Shown piece by piece: positions 8,617 to 16,450 of a stretch of 27,278 nt of DNA. Source of the DNA: CAYTIB01 sp964437725 (GTDB lineage Bacteria; UBA8248; JACPRG01; G963555815); assembly GCA_964437725.1 (NCBI GenBank), contig CAYTIB010000009.1, positions 1 to 27,278 of the forward strand, given 5' to 3'. The notes beneath the pieces are model-generated. The model was given only the letters and a program-made list of their open reading frames with translations, had not been told where the DNA came from and did no database searches. Numbering within the stretch: the stretch's first letter is position 1; the number at the start of each line of letters is the position of its first letter. The position numbers and the translations under genes are program-made.

Positions 8617-8647
8617 AACACAAAATCCCTGGTCCGGATTTTGTGTT
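8617..8647. repeat. Perfect 12 bp inverted repeat
   Basis: Arms AACACAAAATCC (8617-8628) and GGATTTTGTGTT (8636-8647) around a 7 nt loop. It lies between divergent genes, so an operator is as likely as a terminator; no T-run follows directly. Confidence 0.6.
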
Positions 8648-8800
8648 CGCAATTTTGCTTTGCTAAACTCTTGATATATTTTTCTTCAGAGGACAGTAAA
8701 GTTATTGCGCGCGATGGTTTTCTGAAGAAGCCTTTAGTATTCTTTGGGTCTGATAGGTGATATTAGGCTTGGGGTTTCAGTAGAATGAGCCGAATATGCG

Positions 8801-8829
8801 TTGACTTTTTTTCTGGAAACAAATAACAT
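8801..8829 (+). promoter_or_regulatory. Candidate sigma70 promoter for the transglycosylase gene
   Basis: TTGACT (8801-8806), a 17 bp spacer, then TAACAT (8824-8829). Predicted transcript start near 8836, giving a leader of about 126 nt. The -10 is a 4/6 match. Confidence 0.4.
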
Positions 8830-8961
8830 CCACCCGCTGAGGAGCAGGAATAAAGTATGCGTATGGAAGCAGGTGGATTTGTGAATTTTCGCTCGTTCCT
8901 TAATCTGAGGGAGTGGAGCTTGTGAACTGGAATTTCAACCCCTCCTCTTTAATGTTTCCTC

Positions 8962-10545
8962 ATGAATAAAACAACTATCGTTGATACTTTTCGGATATCC
9001 CTTTCAGTACTTGTCCTGTTCGTATTGAGTGCTTGTGCCGTTGCCCCTGTGCCCTCAGGGCGCAATGCTGAATTGGATACGAAACGTGAGAATTCTCAAT
9101 CTATTGTGGTTTCCCGTAGCCCCGCATTTTATTGGGAAAAGCTTCTTTCGGCTTCTGGGGATCGGAAGGTCACTCCCCCACCGAAGATAACAGAGAAAAG
9201 AACCATCACTAGCCGTCTCTCCGTTCCTGAAAAGGAGTTTGTGGCCCCGATTCAACCTTCGCCCATTTTCCCTGAAAAACCCGAAAAATTTTTGGGTTCG
9301 AAAGAGGAAACGTTAGGTCGTGAAGGTGATGCTGTAATACGGGAAGGTGATGCTGTAATACGTGAGGATGCCGGACCGAAGATCCCGATGGTTTTGAATA
9401 AAAGGGTTCGTTGGTTCATCAAGTATTTCAAGGGGCCACACCGTAAAAACTTTGAGAAATACTTAATTCGGTCGGGTCGCTATTCAGATCTTATGCGAAA
9501 GATTCTGCGGGAAGAAGGGGTGCCAGAGGATCTATTTTATATTGCCATGATTGAGAGCGGATTCAATCCCAGAGCATATTCTAAGGCACGTGCTACGGGC
9601 ATTTGGCAATTCATGAAAGCGACAGCCAAAAGATATGGTTTAAAGATAAACGGTTTTATTGATGAAAGGCGTGATCCGGAAAAATCAACTCGAGCTGCAG
9701 CTCGATATTTCAGGGATCTTCACCAGGTTTTTCGATCTTGGGATTTAGCCCAGGCTGGCTACAACGCAGGGGAGGGGAGGGTGCGTCGGGGCTTGCGACG
9801 ACTGAACCGACTAAAGCGTAAGAAGGATTTTTGGTCACTAGCTAAGGCCCGTTACATTTCTAGGGAAACACGAAATTTTGTGCCGAAGTTTATAGCAGCC
9901 GCGATCATAGGAAGTAACCCGGAGGCCCACGGGTTTAAAAATTTGAATTACGAAAAGCCGCGTTCCTTTGAAAAAGTTCACGTTCCCAAAATGACACGTT
10001 TGGTGTGGATTACAGAGAAGTCGGGTGTCTCGATGGAAGATATAAAAGATTTAAATCCCGCCTTGAAGGTAAGGAGAGGATGGACACCATCTAACTATCA
10101 TAACTACATACTGAGGGTGCCCCCCGGTACTTCCGGTCGGGTGGTGGCAGCTGTCAAAAGTTTTTCTAAGGCGGCTTTAGATGGTCGGAAGTATAAGGTG
10201 GGAAGAGGGGATACTCTAAGCGGGATTGCGGCAGCATTCGGGACTTCACTGGCACGACTGGTAGACTTGAACGGAATTAATGATCCGAACCGGATTAACA
10301 TTGGGGATGAGCTGATTTTGCCTGGCGATTCCCGTCGTAAACAAGCCATACATGCTTTCACCGAAACCTTACGAGAAGGTTCCGATAATCGTCGTTCTAG
10401 CCACCACGTTGTTAATCCGGGAGATACCATCTGGCATCTTTCGAAACGGTATAAGATTAAAATGAAAAATCTATTGGCCTGGAATCAACTCTCTAAGGAT
10501 GGGCAAATCCGTCCTGGGGATAAGGTACTTCTTTCACCTCCATGA
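8962..10545 (+). CDS. mltD: Lipoprotein lytic murein transglycosylase with two LysM domains, MltD-like
   Basis: 527 aa envelope protein that probably cleaves peptidoglycan glycan strands. Lipobox L22-S23-A24-C25 predicts an outer-membrane lipoprotein. A low-complexity linker runs to about 130. The SLT catalytic domain follows, with catalytic glutamate E198 in AMIESGFNP, then GIWQFM and AGYNAGEGRV motifs. Two LysM peptidoglycan-binding domains end the protein, at about 410-455 (YKVGRGDTL) and 482-526 (HVVNPGDTI). This order is that of E. coli MltD. No clear ribosome site precedes the ATG at 8962, but the lipobox position supports this start. The linker contains a perfect 21 bp duplication. Confidence 0.93.
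   Translation: MNKTTIVDTFRISLSVLVLFVLSACAVAPVPSGRNAELDTKRENSQSIVVSRSPAFYWEKLLSASGDRKVTPPPKITEKRTITSRLSVPEKEFVAPIQPSPIFPEKPEKFLGSKEETLGREGDAVIREGDAVIREDAGPKIPMVLNKRVRWFIKYFKGPHRKNFEKYLIRSGRYSDLMRKILREEGVPEDLFYIAMIESGFNPRAYSKARATGIWQFMKATAKRYGLKINGFIDERRDPEKSTRAAARYFRDLHQVFRSWDLAQAGYNAGEGRVRRGLRRLNRLKRKKDFWSLAKARYISRETRNFVPKFIAAAIIGSNPEAHGFKNLNYEKPRSFEKVHVPKMTRLVWITEKSGVSMEDIKDLNPALKVRRGWTPSNYHNYILRVPPGTSGRVVAAVKSFSKAALDGRKYKVGRGDTLSGIAAAFGTSLARLVDLNGINDPNRINIGDELILPGDSRRKQAIHAFTETLREGSDNRRSSHHVVNPGDTIWHLSKRYKIKMKNLLAWNQLSKDGQIRPGDKVLLSPP
9322..9363 (+). repeat. Tandem 21 bp duplication in the mltD linker
   Basis: Two near-identical 21 bp units starting at 9322 and 9343 (GAAGGTGATGCTGTAATACG plus one base) encode EGDAVIR twice in the disordered linker. 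In frame, so it may vary in copy number without harm. Confidence 0.9.
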
Positions 10546-10607
10546 TTTTCTCTTTCCTGTCGTTTGAATAACCTTACAATCTTTCTTAATAAAAAGAGAG
10601 TGGTGGA

Positions 10608-11876
10608 CTAGTTTTGTTCTATTGTTCCCCAGCGACCACAAGATGGGCAGCGACCCATCCATTCTGCTAGCTGTTCTTGGCAGGAATTGCATTTATGTTC
10701 TCCCCCACTTTTTAGTGGAGAGAACAGTACTGTGCGAGCGCCAGAAACATCATTTGCCTCCATAAGTGCCCGTGTACGAATCAGGCGAGCTTGTTCAGTG
10801 TCCTTGGTTGGATCCTCTGAAAGATACTGTAATGCTTGAGATGGTTGATCTAAGCGAAGGAAGACCTCGGCTAAAGTAAGTTGTAAATGATTGTCATCAG
10901 ACGATTTACGTTGGACCCTTCGTAAGGATTGAATGGAATCTTCTCCTAGCGAACCACTATCGAACATCGAGAGGATTCGTACGAGAAAAATGGATGCTCT
11001 TGTATTCTCATATCCGGAACACCAAATTTTAAGGGCCTGAACATTTCTGTTTGAGGAGCAATAAACATCTCCAAGAGCTACACGTGGAGGAATGCACTCA
11101 GCATGGACTTCAGTTGCCTCCTTGAAGTGGTTTTCTGCATCGATCAGTTTTCCGGCTTGTAAGGACCGACATCCTGTTTCGTAGATCAGATGAGCAAGAA
11201 GCATACGGTCCGGATTGTTTGCTGCTCCTTTCCGTTGGACTAATTTTTTTTGAAATCCGGTGGCAATTTCCCATGCCCCTGCAGAAACGTAGTAATCTCG
11301 AATTCGCGTCAAGGGAATGGTTTCATCCCCTCCGGTATAACGCACGCGTTCCAAAAGGGCTCGAAGTGCATCTGGTCGCCCGGCGCTTGCAAAGTCGTCG
11401 GCAAGGCTCTCAATCAATCGTTGGTCTTTGTTGCCAGCCTGTATAGCTTTTTTATGTAAGTTGAAGGCTGCATCCAGGTTTCCTTGGGAGCGATGTAGAT
11501 TGCCTAATTCAAGTAAAGCAAGTTTATGGATCGGATTTCTGCGAAGGCTGCGACGGAAGGCACGCCGAGCTGCTTGATGGTTGCCCTCGGTAAGGGAGGC
11601 CTGCCCAGCTTGATAAAAAGTTTCTGCTTCTTGGAGACGTTGTTTTGCACGCCCTTGTCGACCTCTGCGTAACGCGGTGGTCGCACGAGATGGTAGGTCC
11701 CAGATCGCTGTGCCTAGGGCACCAATCAACGCAAACCCCAACACGACAAGAATCAAAGGGACACCGTACTCTCGGCCTCCCCACAAAGTCAGTCGAACGT
11801 CTTCCGTGTTATTTGGCAGGAGATAAAGACCACCGAGCAAGAGCAGTCCCAAGGTAAATATGAAACGTAAAGGCAT
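10608..11876 (-). CDS. lapB: LapA-LapB-like fusion: two membrane helices, TPRs and C-terminal zinc ribbon
   Basis: 422 aa. The C-terminal part is LapB (YciM)-like: TPR helices from about 84 on and a rubredoxin-type zinc ribbon with C396, C399, C410 and C413 followed by GRWGTI. In E. coli LapB recruits LpxC to FtsH and so limits LPS synthesis. The N-terminus differs: two hydrophobic helices (about 3-20 and 38-61) with NNTEDVRLTLWG between them look like LapA (DUF1049), which is a separate neighbouring protein in E. coli. Start ATG at 11876 has GGGAG 5 nt upstream; that site overlaps a small hairpin (11884-11901). Last gene of the rplU operon, 36 nt after the dksA-like gene. Function as LPS regulator is inference from family. 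Confidence 0.85.
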   Translation of the reverse strand: MPLRFIFTLGLLLLGGLYLLPNNTEDVRLTLWGGREYGVPLILVVLGFALIGALGTAIWDLPSRATTALRRGRQGRAKQRLQEAETFYQAGQASLTEGNHQAARRAFRRSLRRNPIHKLALLELGNLHRSQGNLDAAFNLHKKAIQAGNKDQRLIESLADDFASAGRPDALRALLERVRYTGGDETIPLTRIRDYYVSAGAWEIATGFQKKLVQRKGAANNPDRMLLAHLIYETGCRSLQAGKLIDAENHFKEATEVHAECIPPRVALGDVYCSSNRNVQALKIWCSGYENTRASIFLVRILSMFDSGSLGEDSIQSLRRVQRKSSDDNHLQLTLAEVFLRLDQPSQALQYLSEDPTKDTEQARLIRTRALMEANDVSGARTVLFSPLKSGGEHKCNSCQEQLAEWMGRCPSCGRWGTIEQN

Positions 11877-11883
11877 GAGCGCT

Positions 11884-11901
11884 CCCGGAGTTAGAACCGG
11901 G
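11884..11901 (-). promoter_or_regulatory. Small hairpin overlapping the lapB ribosome site
   Basis: CCCGG and CCGGG arms around an 8 nt loop. The 3' arm in the mRNA overlaps the GGGAG before the lapB-like start, so folding could damp its translation. Confidence 0.3.
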
Positions 11902-11912
11902 CGTTAGCCCTC

Positions 11913-12275
11913 CTAGTGAGTAATGTTTGGTTTCCGCTCTGCTTCACTCTGGCAATCTATGCAAAGTCTTGCATAGGGCATAGCGGAAAGGCGTTTGGCT
12001 GGAATTTTGGATTCACATCGCTCACAAATGCCAAACGTCTTGTTAGTAATTTTCTCAAGAGCGATTTCGACCAGTTTTAGTTGGGCACGTTCCTTTTCTC
12101 CCAATCCTATGAGGATTTGGCGGGTGTTGATCCCTGTTGCTTGATCTGCAATATCCGGCATACCATCATCACCGATCTCCTGGGTTTCTCTTCTTCGAGT
12201 GTCAACATCTCCCATAAGTGAGCGACGGGTTTCCAGTAGCTTAAGACGATGTTTTTTCAGGGTATTTTTGTTCAT
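11913..12275 (-). CDS. DksA/TraR-type C4 zinc-finger protein
   Basis: 120 aa member of the DksA/TraR family, which bind the RNA polymerase secondary channel and change transcription, often with ppGpp. A coiled-coil N-terminus contains the acidic DDGMPDIADQA (36-46) and the C4 zinc finger has C84, C87, C105 and C108. The ATG overlaps the rsfS stop by 4 nt (ATGA), which suggests translational coupling. Shorter than E. coli DksA (151 aa), so it may be a DksA-like paralogue and not the main DksA. Confidence 0.9.
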   Translation of the reverse strand: MNKNTLKKHRLKLLETRRSLMGDVDTRRRETQEIGDDGMPDIADQATGINTRQILIGLGEKERAQLKLVEIALEKITNKTFGICERCESKIPAKRLSAMPYARLCIDCQSEAERKPNITH

Positions 12276-12691
12276 TGTAAGCTTCTATCCTGGTTTGTGA
12301 CAGGCTGAGGGTCTTTGTCTGTATCGAGTTTCCCTATGATTGCTTGCCCTGCTAATTTATTGAGTCGTGGTGCTTGGGTCCAAAGGCGTTCTAGGTTATA
12401 GAAACCACGGGATTCCGAACTGAACACATGAACCACAATATCGTCATAATCAAGCAATATCCAACCTCCTTCCTTCATTCCTTCTCTCGAGAGCGGTTCA
12501 ATTCCTGATTCTGAAAGGCGCTCATCAATGCATTCCGCGATTGCCTCCATCTGACGGAAGCTTTGTCCGGAACAGATAAGGAAAAGGTCCGTGATGTTTG
12601 AAATCCCCCTAAGATCTAGCACTACAAGATCTATGGCTTTTCGATCAACCGCCGCTTGGCATGCTATCAGTCCCTTTTGTTCAGTTTCCAA
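12272..12691 (-). CDS. rsfS: Ribosome silencing factor RsfS
   Basis: 139 aa. RsfS (RsfA/YbeB) binds ribosomal protein L14 and blocks subunit joining when nutrients are short. Family features: KAIDLVVLDLRGISNITDLFLICSG at the front, then GGWILLDYDDIVVHVF and a FYNLERLW segment. The start is taken as TTG at 12691: AAAGG is 7 nt upstream, just after the nadD stop, and the protein then begins at the normal family position. A longer frame to 12811 would run deep into nadD and is rejected. Between nadD (gap 10 nt) and the dksA-like gene (4 nt overlap). Confidence 0.92.
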   Translation of the reverse strand: METEQKGLIACQAAVDRKAIDLVVLDLRGISNITDLFLICSGQSFRQMEAIAECIDERLSESGIEPLSREGMKEGGWILLDYDDIVVHVFSSESRGFYNLERLWTQAPRLNKLAGQAIIGKLDTDKDPQPVTNQDRSLQ

Positions 12692-12701
12692 AGATTGGCC
12701 T

Positions 12702-13460
12702 TTACGACTGCTGTGATCCTTGTTCTGCCGGATTGTTATAAATAAGGTGCTTTTGAATGTACTCCTCCACAACATCGGGTACAAGATATTTGATGCCTCT
12801 GTTTGAGGCAAGCCGTTGTCTAATCATGGAGGAAGAGATATCAAAATACGGTATGTCCTTTAGCCAGATTTGATTTTTGTAGGGCTCTACTCTGATTCCC
12901 TCCGCCGCCACCTGACGATCAAATCCAGTCCGTGTGAACTCGAGCCCTCCTTCTGGAGAGGTAAGAGATTCTTTTAAAATTCCTAGCATTTCATCAACAG
13001 ACAATGTTGGACGCCTGACGACTACGAAGTGCGTCAGTCCGAATAGGATTTGTTTGTCTCGCCAAGATCCTATTTGTCGAAAAGCATCTTGGCCAATAAT
13101 GAAAAAAAACTCAGTGTCCGGGGTTGTCTCCTTTCTTAAGTCTTTCAATGTCTCGCTTGTATAGCTTACACCGCCACGGCGAACTTCTATATCTTTAACT
13201 TCTAGCCTTGGATTTTTTTCTATTGCTAGCGAAGCCATTTTCATTCGATGCTCAGGGGTACTAAGCTCGTCGTGTTCTTTGAGTGGAGGAAGATTGGCCG
13301 GGATCAAAACCACCTTGCCAAGGTTGAAATCCTTGCCTACTTCCTCTGCAGCAATTAGGTGTCCTATGTGGATGGGATTAAAGGTCCCCCCCAGGATTCC
13401 TATTCGGTTATTACTGTTCCCCAAATCTCCTGATGATCTCAAGATTCTGTTCATCCTCAT
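12702..13460 (-). CDS. nadD: Nicotinate-nucleotide adenylyltransferase
   Basis: Makes nicotinic acid adenine dinucleotide from NaMN and ATP, the step before NAD synthetase. 252 aa. Nucleotidyltransferase motif GGTFNPIHIGHL near residues 24-35, the FIIGQDAF segment in the middle, and the second motif ISSSMIRQRL near the C-terminus. The ATG overlaps the proB stop by one base (TAATG), so translation is probably coupled. The nadD-rsfS pairing is widely conserved. Confidence 0.96.
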   Translation of the reverse strand: MRMNRILRSSGDLGNSNNRIGILGGTFNPIHIGHLIAAEEVGKDFNLGKVVLIPANLPPLKEHDELSTPEHRMKMASLAIEKNPRLEVKDIEVRRGGVSYTSETLKDLRKETTPDTEFFFIIGQDAFRQIGSWRDKQILFGLTHFVVVRRPTLSVDEMLGILKESLTSPEGGLEFTRTGFDRQVAAEGIRVEPYKNQIWLKDIPYFDISSSMIRQRLASNRGIKYLVPDVVEEYIQKHLIYNNPAEQGSQQS

Positions 13461-14626
13461 TACAAAAGAACTAGGTTATTGCGATGGATGACTTCATCAT
13501 ATTCCTTATACCCTAAAATGGATTGGATAGCGGATGTATTCTTACCTTTAATGCGATCTAAGTCATTGGACCCATAATTTACCAATCCTCTGGCAAACTC
13601 GACACCTGCAGGAGTGCAGCATGTCGATGAATCTCCAAATGAAAAATTTCCCTCAACAGCGACCACACCAGAAGGTAAAAGACTCTTTCCTTTTTCGGAA
13701 AGAGCAATGCGTGCTCCTTCATCGACAACGATTTTACCTTGAGCCCTACGTGCAAAGGCTATCCAGCTTTTCCGTCCACTTATGGGATCATTTTCAGGAT
13801 AAAAGAACGTACCAACGGATTCTCCGTCGAGAACTGAGGTAAGAATTTCCTTCAGGGTCCCCCCAGTTACAACAGATGGGATTCCAGCTTCTGTGGCAGA
13901 TTTGACTGCTCGTAGCTTAGTTATCATTCCACCGGCGCCAAATTCACTTTTTCCTTTTTGAGCCATCTTTTCTATTCGCGAATCTACTCCGTTGACCTCG
14001 GAAATAAGTTTTGCAGATTTTTCCTTGTGGGGGTTATCTGTGTATAAGCCGTCCACATCGGTGAGGATAATTAATAGGTCTGCTTCTATCATCGTTGCAA
14101 TTAGTGAGGAAAGTGTATCATTGTCTCCAAATCGTATTTCTTCAACGGAGACGGTATCGTTTTCATTTACTATAGGTAAAATGCCTTGAGTTAGCATAGC
14201 AAAGATCGTGTTTCTGGCGTTAAGAAACCGACTTCTATGGTGGACGTCATCGTGTGTAAGAAGGATTTGCCCTACTGTAATGGAATCCTTCTCAAAGCTT
14301 CGCTGATATGCCTGGATCAGGCGACTCTGGCCGACTGCCGCAGCGGCTTGTTTCAACGGCATGTTGTTAGGAATGCTCCCCAACCCTAGTGTTTGGACAC
14401 CGACACTCACAGCTCCCGAGGAGACTAAAACAACTTGGCATTTTTTTGATCTGATTGCGCTCATTTGACTTGCAAGGGAGCGAATTGTTGCTTCATCTAA
14501 ACCCACACCTGAGTGACTTGCCAAGACGCTGCTTCCGACCTTAATCACAATCCGTCGGCATCGGTGGAGTTGCTCTCTTCCTGTCAAGTTACCGGCCCCT
14601 TGTTTTGTGTTTCCAATGGTTCCCAT
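13460..14626 (-). CDS. proB: Glutamate 5-kinase with PUA domain
   Basis: First enzyme of proline synthesis; phosphorylates glutamate. 388 aa. Amino acid kinase domain with IKVGSSVL at the start, VSSGAV, NENDTVS and DNDTLSS, then GAGGMITKLRAV; a C-terminal PUA domain follows from about 295. Length matches full ProB. The ATG at 14626 would overlap obgE by 43 nt; a TTG at 14587 (TTGA overlap with the obgE stop) gives a 13-residue-shorter protein and is a real alternative. Proline may feed back on this enzyme as in other ProB proteins, not shown here. Confidence 0.95.
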   Translation of the reverse strand: MGTIGNTKQGAGNLTGREQLHRCRRIVIKVGSSVLASHSGVGLDEATIRSLASQMSAIRSKKCQVVLVSSGAVSVGVQTLGLGSIPNNMPLKQAAAAVGQSRLIQAYQRSFEKDSITVGQILLTHDDVHHRSRFLNARNTIFAMLTQGILPIVNENDTVSVEEIRFGDNDTLSSLIATMIEADLLIILTDVDGLYTDNPHKEKSAKLISEVNGVDSRIEKMAQKGKSEFGAGGMITKLRAVKSATEAGIPSVVTGGTLKEILTSVLDGESVGTFFYPENDPISGRKSWIAFARRAQGKIVVDEGARIALSEKGKSLLPSGVVAVEGNFSFGDSSTCCTPAGVEFARGLVNYGSNDLDRIKGKNTSAIQSILGYKEYDEVIHRNNLVLL

Positions 14627-15642
14627 TCGTTTGCTTTGTCCGGTGAATTCTTCACTTCTTTTGAGAGAATGCGGCGAACCGCACGTAGGAGCTCTGTAAG
14701 ACCTTCTCCAGTGATGGTAGAAATTGCAATTACTTCCTCAGCTGAGATCGATTTCAAGAAATTCGGTACAGCATCTCGTGCTTCTGATAGGTCTATCTTA
14801 TTAGCGGCAACGACCACAGGCCTACTGAGTAAAGATTTATCAAATAAGCCCAACTCTCTCCTTACGGCTTCATAATTTTTGACTGGATTTCCCTCGAGTG
14901 GAAAGAGATCTACTACGTGAATGAGTACTCGCGTCCTTTGGACGTGTTGTAGAAATTGTGACCCGAGCCCTTTACCGAGGTGAGCTCCTCTTATAAGTCC
15001 CGGAATATCTGCGGCTACGCATGATTCAAATTCATCCAATTGCACAACTCCTAGTACTGGTTCCAAAGTGGAAAAGGGGTAGTCTGCAATATGGGGGGTA
15101 GAGTTGCTAATTCGTGCAAGCAGGGAAGATTTCCCCGCGTTGGGTGCCCCTATGATGCCGACGTCAGTTAGTAGGCGTAACTCCAAACGCAAGGACCTTT
15201 TTTCTCCGGGCTCCCCCTCCTCAGCATATTTTGGTGCGCGCAGGGTAGATGACTTGAAACGTGCGTTTCCACGACCGCCCCGACCCCCATGAGCGACTAC
15301 CGCTTCATCTCCCTCCATTGCTAGATCAAAGAGAACTTCGTTTGTAGAATCGTCTAGCACAAGGGTCCCTACGGGAACTTTGTGCTTTATGTTTTCATCT
15401 TTACGACCGTGTTGCTCTTTGCCACGCCCGGGGCTTCCATTCCCAGCAACTATGTGGTTTTTATTTCGAAAGGAAAGAAGGGTATTGGTTGAAGTCGATG
15501 CAACCATTCGGACATCACCCCCGTTTCCGCCGTCACCACCGTCTGGGCCACCTCTGGGAACATACTTTTCTCGTCGAAAGCTGACACATCCTCGCCCTCC
15601 GTTTCCGCCTTGAACGGTGATGCGAGCCGAGTCTATAAACAT
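14584..15642 (-). CDS. obgE: Obg-family GTPase
   Basis: Ribosome-associated GTPase of large-subunit assembly and stress response, 352 aa. Glycine-rich Obg fold (1-158), then the G domain: G1 GAPNAGKSS, G3 DIPGLIRGAHLGKGLG, G4 NKID. The C-terminal tail is short, with no OCT domain. Located 13 nt after rpmA, the usual rplU-rpmA-obgE order. Confidence 0.96.
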   Translation of the reverse strand: MFIDSARITVQGGNGGRGCVSFRREKYVPRGGPDGGDGGNGGDVRMVASTSTNTLLSFRNKNHIVAGNGSPGRGKEQHGRKDENIKHKVPVGTLVLDDSTNEVLFDLAMEGDEAVVAHGGRGGRGNARFKSSTLRAPKYAEEGEPGEKRSLRLELRLLTDVGIIGAPNAGKSSLLARISNSTPHIADYPFSTLEPVLGVVQLDEFESCVAADIPGLIRGAHLGKGLGSQFLQHVQRTRVLIHVVDLFPLEGNPVKNYEAVRRELGLFDKSLLSRPVVVAANKIDLSEARDAVPNFLKSISAEEVIAISTITGEGLTELLRAVRRILSKEVKNSPDKANEWEPLETQNKGPVT

Positions 15643-15655
15643 TCTCGTTGGGGGG

Positions 15656-15925
15656 CTAGTCGGGTTCCGAAGATACCTCGACGATATGGATGAATTTGCG
15701 ACCGCCGCGCCCGGTTTGAAACTTCACCCGACCACTTCGTTTCGCAAACAGCGTGTAATCACTGCCGATTCCAGCTCCTTCACCGGCATGGTAGGAGGTC
15801 CCACGTTGACGAACTATAATAGTCCCGGCGTCTACCTGTTGACCCGCATGTCGCTTGATTCCTAAGCGCTTTCCTGCGGTATCACGTCCATTTTGTGAGC
15901 TACCAGCAGCTTTTTTATGTGCCAT
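15656..15925 (-). CDS. rpmA: 50S ribosomal protein L27
   Basis: 89 aa. Begins with the standard AHKKAAGSSQNGRD, whose N-terminal tail reaches the peptidyl transferase centre, and continues with the GTIIVRQRGT core. No Firmicutes-type N-terminal extension is present. 15 nt after rplU. Confidence 0.97.
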   Translation of the reverse strand: MAHKKAAGSSQNGRDTAGKRLGIKRHAGQQVDAGTIIVRQRGTSYHAGEGAGIGSDYTLFAKRSGRVKFQTGRGGRKFIHIVEVSSEPD

Positions 15926-15940
15926 AATAGTTTTTTCTTA

Positions 15941-16255
15941 TCAGGCTGAGATTATCTCTGTAATTCGGACTGCCGTGAAGTGTTGTCGGTGTCCGTTTTT
16001 TCGTCTGTAATTTTTTCGACGTTTCTTCTTGAAAACTACGATCTTTTTGTCGCGACCCTGATCCACAATAACTCCTTTGACCTGGGCTTTCCCGAGGTTG
16101 CCAGGTAAGGTCTCTATGGATTCTCCCGCCCCGATAGCAATTATTTTTGGGAAATCAACCACTTGCCCTGCTTCGCCTTCAATTTTTTGCAGATGGACAA
16201 CTTCACCTTCGGTCACCCGGTATTGGTGTCCACCATTGTCTATCACAGCATACAC
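15941..16255 (-). CDS. rplU: 50S ribosomal protein L21
   Basis: 104 aa with the usual VYAVIDNGGHQYRV start and the basic KKKRRKNYRRKNGHRQ segment near the end. The start is GTG at 16255, with GGGAG 9 nt upstream; this gives the normal length. A longer frame to 16330 adds an unrelated N-terminus and is rejected. First gene of the eight-gene operon ending at 10608. Confidence 0.95.
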   Translation of the reverse strand: MYAVIDNGGHQYRVTEGEVVHLQKIEGEAGQVVDFPKIIAIGAGESIETLPGNLGKAQVKGVIVDQGRDKKIVVFKKKRRKNYRRKNGHRQHFTAVRITEIISA

Positions 16256-16350
16256 GCTTTCTAACTCCCCTAAACCCTTTGAAATTTGCGAATTTGGAGA
16301 CTTGCAAAATCCATCTTCAGGAAAAATCATTTTCCCCTTCGAACTCCCGG

Positions 16351-16379
16351 AATTTAGAACGATTACGGAGTTCTGTCAA
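16351..16379 (-). promoter_or_regulatory. Sigma70 promoter of the rplU operon
   Basis: Perfect -35 TTGACA (16379-16374), 17 bp spacer, -10 TAAATT (16356-16351). Predicted start near 16344, leader about 90 nt, long enough for regulation by an L21 leader. It is the best promoter match in the window. Confidence 0.7.
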
Positions 16380-16450
16380 GGGTGAATTGTTTTGTCTTTT
16401 GACCGGCCTATAATGCATAGGCAACGAAGTAAATATGAAACCTGCGGTGG

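Larger units (their letters stand above)
8434..8961. other. Divergent intergenic region before the transglycosylase gene
   Basis: 528 bp without a convincing gene. It holds a perfect 12 bp inverted repeat (8617-8647), a promoter-like pair TTGACT/TAACAT (8801-8829), and a second inverted repeat ATCCACC (8828-8834) / GGTGGAT (8872-8878). The only ATG frames are under 25 codons. Confidence 0.6.

Noticed and set aside
12692..12811. N-terminal extension of rsfS to 12811
   Set aside because: It lies within nadD and adds 40 residues not found in the family; TTG 12691 has a ribosome site.
16256..16330. N-terminal extension of rplU to 16330
   Set aside because: Adds 25 residues unlike L21; GTG 16255 with GGGAG gives the normal length.
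16401..16422. Plus-strand TATAAT and the GCCTAT/ATAGGC repeat after the TRAP permease
   Set aside because: The -35 is poor and it would only make antisense RNA to the permease gene; the stem is 6 bp without a T-run.
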